Of a DNA stretch of 64,000 nt, positions 47,001-59,400 are shown piece by piece. The position numbers and the translations under genes were made by a program. Source of the DNA: Tribonema minus (lineage: Eukaryota; Sar; Xanthophyceae; Tribonematales; Tribonemataceae); contig JAFCMP010000001.1 of the NCBI GenBank assembly GCA_017506865.1, positions 1,240,001 to 1,304,000 of the forward strand, written 5' to 3'. Below the pieces are notes generated by a model, which saw nothing but the letters and a program-made list of their open reading frames with translations, was not told the DNA's origin and ran no database searches. The number at the start of each line of letters is the position of its first letter. The stretch's first letter is position 1.

Positions 47001-50000
47001 TACTCGCAAGGTTCACGTAGCGTGGTGCCAAAAGAGTGTATATGTAGTCATCTATAGGTGTTGAGAAGTAGCTAATTTGGTCAAAGTATGTATGTTCAGC
47101 CTGAGTGCCCCAGGAACCTGCGGGTATGCGCGGAACGAACGCCCGCCAAGAGCACTGCGTCAGGCTCTTGTAGGAGCGTGGTACCTCACGCGTAGTACCT
47201 CAAGATGAAACACCACAAGAGACGTTGTCAGCGCAGTGAGACGAGAAAGCTCATGTGGAACAGAAGAGTACGAGCTGACTTGTATTTGATCATCGCCACT
47301 GAGCACACGCTATGGAAGCACAGCCCTGCGTCACCGTGCAGACACGGCCTGTCAATCTTTCAGTCCCTGATATCACTCCCCGCTAGAGGTGCATCGAATG
47401 AGAAACATCATAGAGAGTGGAAGGCCGAGTGCCAGTCATCTCCTGCCCCAAGATTAGCATCACTTCTAGCAGCGGGGTCAGGGTTTAAGGGCCAGGCCAA
47501 CTTCAACTTCACGCCTCACCTGAAGTAGCCCGACAGGCGCTTGACCCACTTGGTGCGCAGCGCGTCGCTCAGGCGCGGCGCGTGCGGCAGCGAGTCCTGC
47601 AGCAGCGCTCGACATGCACGCAGGGGGGGGGGGGGGGGGGGGGAGGAGCGTCACCCACTGATCATCAGGTCTTCTTTGAGCTACATCTACATAACGTCAG
47701 AGTAACAGTTGCTAGACGCCAGTCGGTAGTTAGGTACATCTACATGATGTCAAAGTAACAGTTTCTGAACGTGGGTCACTCAGTGCCAGGCACCGCGCAT
47801 GGAAGGGGGGGGGGGGGGAAGGGGGGTCGGCGTGAGGAGGTTCGTCCACCGAGCAGCAGCGAGCTGTTGCGCGATGCGCTTCAGAGCAACGGGCTTGGAA
47901 CATGAGTCACTCAGTGTCAGCCACGAGTGATTCACATGCAGCACGTCCGTCGGGCGACCATTATGATGATGTCCGTCAACCTTGTTGCCACAGTCAGAGA
48001 GGCAGTAGGTACCGGTGCTCACGCTGCATTTAGGCTGCGCATTCCTGCATGCGTGGCGCAGGAGTCACCGCACCCAGCAGTTTTCAGTCATGAGTCACTC
48101 AGGTTCATGCATGAGTCACTAGGTTTCACGCATGAGTCACTCGGTTTCAGACACGAGTCACTCACCCGCAGCGCGTCCTCGATCACCTCCCAGTCCCACT
48201 TGGTGAAGTCCTTGGTGGCCAGCACCTTGGAGCGGTTGATCTGCGCTTCCAGTAATGAACGGTCCGCGCCAGACCCCATGGACACCCGCAGCTGCCTGCG
48301 CCGCGGTGAATGAAGCCTTGTGTCAAATCGTCATTCAGATATTCACAAGTATTCAACAACGGAACACAGAAGCATACTTCAAAGTTCTTCGAAGTATATG
48401 TATTGTACTTGACGTGATCATGTTAGGGTTCTGGTGGAACGGTCCGCGCCAGACCTCATGGACACCCGCAGCTGCCTGCGCGCCACGAAGAATCAGGCCT
48501 GGTGTCAAGCGCTTAACGGCTGTCATTCAGGTGTTCGACATCAGAACATGCTGAACAGCATGATTTTTAGTCATTACGTTGGGGTTTTGGGGGAGCTGTC
48601 TGCACCAGACCCCATGGACATCCGCAGCTGCCTGCGCCGCGGTGAACAAGGCCTTGTGTCAAACCATCATTCAGATATTCGGAAGTCATTTTTGGCCAAT
48701 GACTGCAGCAGCGGCGACCACGGTTACTGGTGGAGGCACTTGCGGCTAACCACTCCTCGTCACCAGGAGCTCTACGATCTTTGGATTCGTTCCATTCAAC
48801 AACGGAACACAGAAGCACACTTCGAAGTACAAGTATTTCTTAATGTGATTGTGTTAGGGTTCTGGGGGAACGGACCGCGCCGGACCCCATGGACACCCAC
48901 AGCTGCCTGCTTGCCATGGAAAATCAAGCCTTGCGTTTAGCGCTTGACTGTCGTCATTCAGACGTTCACATCAGAACATAGTGAACAGAACATAGTGAAA
49001 AGCATGTGTATTTCAGTCGTGACGGTAGGGTTCTGGTGCGAGGGTCCGTGCCCGACTCCATGCGCTGGTATGACCTGGTATTTACGTGCGGGCGTTGCGT
49101 AGGTGCACCGCCGTGGCCATCAGCGCCTACGAGACCGCGGTGATGATGTGCCCGGGCACACCGGCGTACTTTTGGGTCGTCAACACTGCAAAGGCTGCCC
49201 CCAAGGCGGCACTGCGAACGGAGCTGCAGGGGCCGCAGGCAGCAGCGTCGCTGCCGCCACGCATGCCGCTGAGGCTGCGGCGCGCACAAAGCTCCAGGAA
49301 GTACGGGCGCAATGGGAGGCGGCGCTGACGGCAGCAGCAGCAGAGGAGCAATACACTGCTGCCGCAAAGGCTGCCCGGGCGGCGCTGCAAGCGGCGCAGC
49401 TGCAGCAGATGCAGGTAGAGGCGGCGGCGGCGGCGATAGCGCGGCAGGCCACCGCCGCTGCCAGTGCTGCAGCGGCGGCGCTGGCGGTGAAACTGCGGCC
49501 GCAGCTCCATGCGGCGCAGGGTGGCAGCGGCGACGGCTCAGCAGGATGCCCAGCAGTGGATGGCAGACCTGGCCATGAAGGCTGCCGGCGCAGCGGGGAC
49601 CGCCGCCGCCGCGCTTAAAGGCGCCTTCGCCGCCAAGGAGCGGGAAGGCAAGAGGCGGCGGCGGCGGCAGCGGCAGCAGCGGCGGTGCAACGGCTGCACT
49701 GTCGCCACTGCTGTCCGCGCCGCTTCCCGAAGCGGCAGCGCTGCGACGCCGCCGCCGCCTCTTTCCTTGCCGCTCCTTGGAGACGAGGGCACCTTTAAGC
49801 TTGGCGGCAGCGGGCACCGCTGCACAGGGGATGGGCAGTCAGCATGGCCAGGTCTGCCATCGACTGCTGGGCATCCTGCTGAGCCGTCGCCGCTGCTCAT
49901 AAGTTAGGGTTAGAGTCTGAGCCTTAGGGTTAGCGTTAGCTGCCCGCGCTGCGGCACATTGGGCCGGGCTTCATCGTCGCCATTTAGACGACCCACATCA

Positions 50001-53000
50001 CAACATGCATGAAAGTACTTCAAAGCGTTTTTGTGTTGCGTCAAAATGATCATGCCTGCCGTCACAGCGCATCGGGCGTGCTGTCAAGCGCTCGAGGTCC
50101 TTCAAGAAGGCAGTCAAAGTGCTCAAGGACAGTCAACATGCGCATTCGATGCGATCCGCCGTCGTCGTGCAGCGTGCGCGCACGCATTTGATGCGATCCG
50201 CCGTCGTCGCGCAGCGTGCGCGCAGCAGCGAGGCGAAGTGTGTGGCTGAGCGTTGCGCTTGACGCTTGGATGCAAGTCCGGGCCGCGTCGTGTACGTGAC
50301 TCCGCCTTGAAGTTGAAGTTGTCGTGCACGTGATCCGGAGACTTGAATTTGCCGACGCAGCAGCGCGGTCAGCAGCATCTCAGAGAAAGCCAGCGGGTCA
50401 GGAGAGCTGCCGAAAATGCACACGGAAATTGGGGATAATGGACAGCGGAGAGGTGATGAATGTGGACGGCCCGGCCCATTCAGGGAGGGGAAGAGTGCTG
50501 CTGCGCCGGCGATCTCCACTCTTCCGCAGCTAATTCACCTTTGTCGCGTGACCCCCCGGGATCGGCCAGAAGAACAAAGTGTTGAGCCGTGTTGTCCTGT
50601 GGCGCTTCAGGCGCACGGCACGCCGGAGATTGGCATTCGGCAGTTGGCGCGATACTTTGTGAACTTCAAACTTGAGGTACGCTTCAGAGAAGCCTTCTAA
50701 ATGTGGTGCAAACGGAGCGTCGACCTCGCTTGCGTAGCCGCTGCAGGAGGCCGCCCCCTTCGCAGGAGGGGCCCTCGCCGTCGCCCTCCCACGCGCTATT
50801 TCAAATTGTACGTTGCTTCACTTCAGAAGTGAGGTGTGCAAGGGGAGCGTCAACCTCACCTGCGCAGCCGCTGCAGGTGGTCCTCCCCCTCGCAGGAGGG
50901 GCCCTCGCCGTCGCCCTCCCACGCGCTCTCGTGGGCGCCGAGGGCCAGGCCGCCGATGTCTGCTGAGCAGTGCCACATTGGGGGTAAGGCATCATGAGGT
51001 GAAACTCAATTCAAAGTTCAAGTCAGTCAATGGCCAGCACGAAGACACTCGGTGAAGCAGCTCGAGAAGCGCGGCGCCTTCGACGCGCCCTAGGGGAGAG
51101 CGTCGTAAAAAGCGCTTGGGAGGGGTGCGCGGATGTCTGGCGCGGAACGCCGTGCTGCGCGTGGATTTCCGGGCCACGCGATGGCCCGATGCATATCGGA
51201 TTCGAGAGCCCTGGCGCGTTCACCGCGCCCTTGTGACAGTGACCAACAGGCAGCAACGGAGGGCTGCCGCACAATACCCAATGTGTCACAGCGTGGATCT
51301 TCCTGTCAAGCGATGGCACAGTGCAAATGGCACCGAGACCTCGGTGTCTTCGCCGCGCCGTCTCTGGATAAATGCAGCAACGGCACAGCAAAACTGGCAC
51401 GCGTTCAATGGCGTTCAGGGCCGGGCCATTCATACTAACCTACCTTTAGGCAGCGCACACAACTGCACACAGAAGATTAACACTGACACTCTGAAAGCGG
51501 CGTGCTACAGTTGCTGCTGGCATTGCTCTGTAGCGTGTGGAGCTCTGAGAACGACGTGCTACCATCGCTTGCATTTGGTCTGTGGCGTATTGGACTCCTC
51601 TCGAGCGTCGCTGTGCAACCAGCGCTCACATTCCCGCAACCTTGACTCGCACACCAGCAGTGCTCATCTGCAGACGGCGCGGGCTGCAAGATGTGAGCTT
51701 TTGAAAGCACTGTGCCATCGGTTTGCAGTTACCTGTGTAACAGTTACCCGTGTAACAGTCCTGATGTTCCTGCGCAAGCATCGTTGAGCAGTCAGAGCTT
51801 GCCCTGCGTCGCAACAACTCGTATGCATACTTTGTACGCATACCTTTTCTTCGAAACATATGCAAATATACTTCCATACCTTGCGTGTGGGGATACGTCT
51901 CAGAGCTCGGGCCTCCCCCGGGCGCCCCCGCCTGCGACCCCAGGCACACGTGCAGCACGCGCACCAGATCCGCTGCGGCAGCAAGCATCAATGGTAACAC
52001 ATGAGGACACTTTGAATGGTATTTCAATGTCCTAAAAAGATAACAAGCAATGCTGAACTAACAAGTACGGCAAGCACAGCTATGAGTAGGGAGTGCAAGT
52101 GGCGGCGCCGGTCAACGGGTTCGAGACGTGCTGCCACGGCTTCAGCAACTCTCGTTGATCGCGCGTTGGCATTCTTGCGACTACGCGATCTGCCGGTCTG
52201 GGCAATCGTGCTTGAAAGAAAACCATGATTGATCGTGTATGCGTCTGTTTCAATGTTCCGCAGGCACCAGCACTCGGAAGCATGAACAGACCCGCTAGTG
52301 GCTGTAGTCTGAATCTTCTAGATGGTTTATTGATTTTGTGTCGAGTGATGCCTGTGTACACAGCGTGTTCACCCTAACTTCAAGTGCATTGCGCGGTCGC
52401 CCCTGCGACCCGCGCACGCCTGACAGCATGGGCAGGTGAAGCAGCCGAACCTGTCGCGCCGCCACTGCAAACGGATTCACGAATTCATGCCAGCGCGCCG
52501 CGCGGACCTCTGCACGCCTGCCAAGCAATGCACGCCAGTACCGTATATGCAAACAACATGGTTCCGCAGTGCCCATTACAAAGTCACTCTGCTTCTTTTG
52601 CAATTCATGCCCCTGTCACAATTCATGCATTCGCACCTGCGCGCGCGGCGTGCTTGCGCGCCACGTGGAGCGCTGCGGGGCTGCTGCCGCCCGCGGCTGC
52701 CGGTCCGGCGTCGAAAGAGTAGGCCGGCGCCGCGGTAAGGGCCCCCATCCACGCCATCTCGCGCTGAGGCACAGGCAAGTTCAAGTTGAGTTTTAGGAAT
52801 GCGGGGGGCAGTGCGAATGGATGTGAAGTGCGCATTGACGCGCAGCAGTTCAAAAGATGAGCCATGCAGCAGACGCGGTCAGGTAAAGCTTCAATGTTGA
52901 AGTCCGGTATTAAAAGGGGGGAGCGCGCGCTCGTGGAGCAGTGAAGCAGCGCATTCCATGTGAACAACGCAGGGCAGGTCTGCATGCCGGCGCCAGTGAG

Positions 53001-56000
53001 GCCCTCAGGCGGGCAGGTTGAGGTAAAGCTGCGCCTCAGTCACTGAACACATTTGTCGCGCAAATGCTGTTTCTGAAGCGTTCAACGATGGCCACCGTTC
53101 GCGCTTGTACTTTATGCAGCATGGTAGGCGCATTGAAAAGCGCGCGCATGTCGGTGTGGGTGGGGTGCGGGGGGGGGCGGGGGGTATTTGATGCTATACG
53201 CTGCGACGGCACATGCAGGGGGAGCCGCGCCCCATGCCGCATGCCTTCATGCCATGCCCGTGCGCTGAGGCGAAGCGCGGGGGGGGGGGGGGAGTGAAGC
53301 TAGCACCTTGAAGCACGACGCCGAGGGATGAGCAATGCATGCAGCCTATTTCATGTACTTCGAAGTGCATAATTCATGCCCGGTAGGATTGCCCACCCTG
53401 GCCGCTCCGCTGCGATGGCAAAGTCACGTTGCCGCCGGGAGTCGCCTACTTCATGTCCAGTGGGGAACTTGCGCACACTGGCCACCCTAGCGTGATGGCA
53501 CAGCATGCATGCTTCTATATGGAAACGAATCAGAAGATCGTTGAGCTCTAGCTGACAAGGTGAGCCATCAAATTGAATGCCTTCCACCAATGACCATGGA
53601 CGCCGCTGCTGCGGCAATATATAATTCATGCCCGGTGGGATTTTGCGCCCTGGCCGCTCCGTCATGATGACAAAGACACCTCCCAGCAGTCTCCCGCTTA
53701 AACTCTTCAAATTTCTCACCTCGCTCCCCGTGCACGACGACAGCAGGGGGTCCCCGCCGTCGGGGGGGCAGACCCCCGTCCCCGCCGCGAGCGCGACCAG
53801 CTTGGGCATGCTCAGCAGCGCGGCGCACTGCCGCGCACTGAGCAGTGACACGGCCAGCCGCAGCACCTGATGAATGAGAAGGCGCGCGCGCGCAGGGCGA
53901 TGCAAGCTGGGCTGAGCCGCTGAGTGACTTTCAGTGGGCAGTTTCACGATTGAGGACGGCGCGTGCAGAGAGGCGCTCAGCAAGCTCAGCAGCGCGGCGC
54001 ACTGCCGCGCGCTGAGCAGCGAGACCGCCAGCCGCAGCACCTGACAAACGGGGACCATGCGCATAATGGGTACCTCTTGCAAGCCCACGGGGCAAGTTGG
54101 CAGTGTGCCAGATCACGCCTCGTGCTGACAGGCAGCCAACGAGTGCTAGGCACAGCTGCAGTAGAGGCGATAGCTGGCAGGCACAGTTGAAAGACAGACG
54201 AAGGCGCACGCGCACGGCAATGCATGGTGGGCTGGAATTCATCTTACAGTACCCAGGCAGCGTTACGATTGAGGACGGCGCGTGCGGAGCCCAGCAGCGC
54301 TCAGCAAGCTAGGCAGCGCGGCGAGCAAGAAGCGCGGCGCACTGCCGCGCGCTGAGCAGCGAGACCGTCAGCCGCAGCACCCGAGGAACGAGAGAGCGCG
54401 CATGCGTGGCCTTGCACGCTGGGCTGAGCTGCTGAGTGAATTTCAGTGGGCAGTTTCACAATCGGGGACAGCGCGCGCGGACCTGGGTCGAGCTCGGCAG
54501 CGCGGCGAGCAAGCAGTGCGGCGCACTGCCGCGTGCTGAGCAGCGACACGGCCAGCCGCAGCACCTTAAGAACGAGAAGGTATGCATGCGCGACGACGCA
54601 CGCCACGTTGAGCCGTTGCACAGGGTTTTCAAGTGCGCGGGTCGGTGTTTTGTGGACGGCACATACAGAGCTGGGGCAAGCTCGGCAGTGCTCAGCAGCA
54701 TGCGACCCGACGAGGCTAGAGCGCGCGGCATCGGGCGCGCTTCGCTGAGCTCCCGGATGCCACAACACAGTCAGTGGGCTTGGGTAGGCTTGATTTTGAG
54801 AGTACCACGCGCGGCGGCTCACGGCCGTGACCGAGGGGGGCCGTCGTTGCGGCGCTGAGCACCCGTCATCCTGCCTGCGCGATCGCGCAGCGCAGCCGTG
54901 CGCTGAGCGCTGACGGCGTTCGCAGCAGCGCTCAGGGCCCAGGCGCGCACGGCGCGCGCGCTGGCTGCGCCAGTGACATTAACGTGAGATTGGTGGAGGC
55001 AGGTCAGCGATCAACCCTGATCCTAACCCTACCCCTAAGAACCGCAGCGACGCATGCGGCGCAGAACCGCAACCCTAACCACAACCCTACGAACCACAGC
55101 GGCGCGTGCGGGCGGGAGCAGCATCGCAGGGGGAACAGGCGTCGCGCAGTGAAATGTGAGAAAATGCGGAGAGAATTCGGACACGAGGCAGCGCAGTGCA
55201 TCACTTGCGGTTGTCGGCTGGCTTGAACCGATGACACTAGATTCGGGCGTGCAGGTGCAACGGAGCCCTAGCTGGTAGGCAGGACAAGGAAATTGACATT
55301 GCCATGCGTGCAGGCACAACGGAGTAGCACTCACGCAGTTGTGGACAAGCTTCACTTCTGGCCCCCACATGCACCTGCAGCACTACGCATTGCAGCGCGC
55401 TAAACCGCGTCGCCCCCCGCTGCGGCCACCGCCGCTGCCGCTTCAATCGCTACCTGAAACCTATCAGCCACTTCAGCGCCACACGCAACAGGTCTCAACA
55501 GTGCAACTCATTCATGAAGGTTGCAGCGGCAATTGCGCACGCATGGTCAGAGTTAGGGTTTGGGTTAGGGTGTGGGTTAGGATACCTCTAGCAGCAGCGC
55601 CGTGGCCTTGCGGCGCAGCGGGTCGCAGCACGCGGTCACCGCCAGCGCGGTGAGCGCCTCCACCAGGCCGCACTGCAGACGTCAAGCGGTGACGCGCCCA
55701 CGGCAAGAGGCGAATGGCTGGTATTAGAAGACGACAGCAGACTAAGAAGGGTATCGGGTACTTCAAGAAGTATTCTGCGTTGACTCTGAATGAAAAGGAA
55801 ACGTAGTGGAGCAGCCACAGCGGCTTGTGACAAGGCGGGCATATTGTCGAGTGGGCTCTGAGTTGGAGCAGGTGATGCACGCTGGAGGGAAGAAGAACAG
55901 CCTCGCATTGAATGACGCAACGCACGCAACCCATCATCAGGTGCACAAAATGCAACTGCAGCGTGGCACTCGAATAAAAGCGCATCAGACGAACTGCGTT

Positions 56001-56421
56001 TGCCGGTGCATATGTACAATGGCGTCGTACGCAACCTAGAACCAAGGGCTGGAGCCGGCACTAAGGCTCGATGATTCACCATGTTGCGCCGGGTGAACGG
56101 GGCAGATGTTGCGCCAGGTGGATGGGGCAGACACCGATTATTTTGCAGCTCGCTCATGTTGAAGTCAGATCTGGCCCGAAAACATGAGTCCTTTAATTCC
56201 TTCGTTGCTGTCGGGGATGCGGCACGCCCAACTCGAAGTGACAGGTACAGGACGCGGAGCTCGTTACGAGCTTGCCACTTACCTTGACGAGCGCCGCGCA
56301 CAGCAGCGCCGCGTACGGGTGCAGCAGGTTGCGCGGCGCAGCGTGGCATGCGCGCAGCTCCTGCGCAGCCGCGAGCAGCAGCAGCAGCGGCAGCAGCAGC
56401 AGCATCAGCAGCGGCAGCGGC

Positions 56422-56476
<55 letters not shown>

Positions 56477-59400
56477 CTCAGGAGGTGAGGACGGCACGCC
56501 ATTGGGGGCGGGCTGCCGCGAGGAGCGTTGACGACGGGCACGGTCGCTGAGCCAACCGAAGGGAAGTGCTCGGCATATGCAGACATGAAGACATGCTCTT
56601 GCACCCAAGAATAACATTGACTCAAGAACGACCAGATAAGGAGAACGCAGGCTGCATTATTTGCCGAGTAGTATGACTTTGAAGGGACTTCCGTGCAGCG
56701 CTTGCACGCAGAGGGGGCTCAGCCGCTTGAAGCCGGCACAACGGGACCCCGCTCCACCGTCAAGGCACTCTCTGCGACACTTCAAGTGCTATTTCAAACA
56801 GTCTGCACGTGGGCACACTGCGTTCTGTGTGCACGCTCCGCAGGCGCGCACGTCGCCGCATCGAAGCCATTTGCACACAGCGCACAATGAGTGCAGCAGC
56901 ACATCTAGCCCTGGTTTCAGCCCGAAACCTAAGCTAACCTCATGGGCGCACGACGATGGCAGCAACACAGCGCACCCTAAGTGGACCTAACCCTAACCTA
57001 ACCTCAGCTTTGACCCAAGGTGTCAGTCGCCGAGCTCGGCGCGCACTCGCAGGGCGGGATGAATCTGCACATAGTCGGCCACGAAATTTCCTGCTCCCCC
57101 CCTCCACACACACACACACACACACACAAATAACTTACTTCAAAGTATTTGTAGGCGAGTTTGAAGATCGCCTCCTGAAAGTCAGTGAGCAATGTCGACT
57201 CGTCAACTGCCGCGCGTGGTGTGGCGCATATTTTCAGGGGTGCCAAAAGCCAAGCGCATTCACAACTTGAACACACACCGCCGCATGGCGCACGCACGCA
57301 CGCACGCATCAGCAAATTGCGCGCAGCGCCATGCCACATACCATTGGTTGAGAGCAACGCACTCGCGGAGCTCTGATGTATGAGGGAGCCCATGCGAACC
57401 ATACCCATACGTACCTGCGGGTCAACGGGGTCCAATGGGGTGCCTCCGCACGCTCCGGTCACCTGCATGGCCAGTGCGGGCAACCAACATTTGCTGTTAC
57501 ATTGCGCTAAATAGATACTTGGACACGCGTACATGCACACTGCACCATACCATGCCAAACTGATCTGCGTCTGATTCTGCGGTGCGCCCGCGCAGGCTCC
57601 TCCAGCGCAGCATGTCGATGGCCTCGCTTCTCTTTTCTTTCTTGTTTCTCCCCCTGTCCACTGAGCGTACATCTCAGCTGCAGGTTTGCTCAAACCGGCA
57701 AAGGGTGCACAGGTGCCCACGGAAGTTGTGTTGTGAAACCACCCTGAAACTGAAAGCCAATGGGAGGGGGTCTCACGCTCGGATTGGCATACAAGCAGTC
57801 GGATACACCCAAGAAGACGCCCAAAAACCGGGCCTGGTGCAGTTTTCACGCGCCATCAACAGCTCAGCAACTCAATCGATCAGTTCAACAAGCGCACGCT
57901 TATGATTTTGACAAGATGGTAGGTCAATGGTGCTAAGATGGGGCTGTACAGGCCTCGTCGCGTCCTCCGAGGACTCCATAGTTTCACCCTGCATAGCGCT
58001 GCTGCATTCTGCGCCATCAAGTCAACTCGTGTATTCGCGGCATCAATTCATCGAGGCAGACGGGGCGCACTCGTGTCATTGCATCCATCAGCGTCTCCAG
58101 AATCGCATCCTTCAGCGCGCTCGCCAGTTATATTCATGAGCTGGGTTATTCGACCGATCGATTCGTTTCGAGAAGCAGATTCATCAACTCATCTGAATTG
58201 ACTCATCAGTCCATATCAAAAGGTGGTGTGGCCGTACCGGCGTCATCACGTCAATCAGCGTCTCTAGGATCGCGTCCGCAGAGCGCTGACCCCCGAGTTA
58301 ATTCATGACCTCATATGATCTGACTCATCAGTTCATCTTTGTTAAAAGGATGTTGGGGCCCTATCACGTCCATCAGCGTCTCCAGAGTCGCGTCCTGCAG
58401 AGCGCTCGCTGATTACATCCATGAGCTGGTTTCATTTGACCAATCGACTCATTCTGAAAAGCGAATCCATGAACTCATCTGACTTGACTCGTTGACCCAT
58501 CAATTCATAACTTCAAAGCTTTAGAAAACGTACCGGCGTCATGACGTCCATCAGTGTCTCCAGGATCGCATCCTGCAGAGCGCTGCCGCAGCCGCCGCCG
58601 TCGTCGCCGCTCGCGCGCGCGCAGCCCGCGCCCAGCGACGAGCACTGCTGCGGCGCATCTGACGCCCACGCCGCGGAATCGCTGAGCAGCTGCACGAGGG
58701 TCACCAGACCCCTGCAGTGGGGGGAGGTGAGGGGGGGGGCGTTAAAGGGGTTCAGGGCCCGCTCAGCAGCTGCGCATTGTGCAGTATACAAGGGTCAACA
58801 GACCCCTGCAGCGGAGGGGGGTGGGGTGGGGGGTTCAGAGACTGGCAATGCACAGCAGCTGCGCTGCGCAGCCGCTGCGCAGGGGCTCGCCAGAGCCCTG
58901 CTGCGGGCAGGGAAAAAAAGGACGGGGCCTCGGTCGCGCCCGCTTGGTGTCGTTGCGCTTTGCAGTGCGGCGCGCGAAAACCGCTGAGGCATGCCGCACG
59001 AGCGATGCTCACTTCTCATAATAGGATGTTGGGGTGAGGGCTCAGAGTTCGAGAACACGCAGCGCTGCCGGGCGCTGACGCTGCGTTCGGCGCCGGCCTC
59101 GCTAAGCCGCCAAACGGGGGGGGGGGGGGGGGGGGGGGGGTCGTCGCCCCTCTTTGTCAAAGGGAGCAGGGGCTCACTAATTCATCAAGCGAGGGACTCA
59201 GCTTCCAGGTACAAGGCACGTGAGCTGCGCGGCCTGCCTGCTTGGCGCCGCTGAAGCCCAAAGAGAGCGGGCACGAGGGGGGGGGGGGGGGTCCAGAGGG
59301 GCCGGCACGCAACACGTCACTGTCGCATTACATGGGATCTGTGGACTGTGGTATGATGCCTGGTGATGTCATCTACGCCGGTGCTGCGTGCCGTGCTCAA

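Noticed and set aside
49103-49140. Possible RICTOR exon ALMATAVHLRNAR
   Set aside because: Splice-like ends, but exons 50343-50406 and 48166-48291 join in phase directly and match the expected length without it.
49103-49907. Ala/Arg-rich open frames on both strands
   Set aside because: Composition effect of a GC-rich inverted repeat; it lies inside a RICTOR intron, and flanking exons join in phase without it.
57025-57085. Possible RICTOR exon FVADYVQIHPAL
   Set aside because: Attractive helix and a GTGCGC donor, but no acceptor gives a phase compatible with its neighbours; left as an open question.
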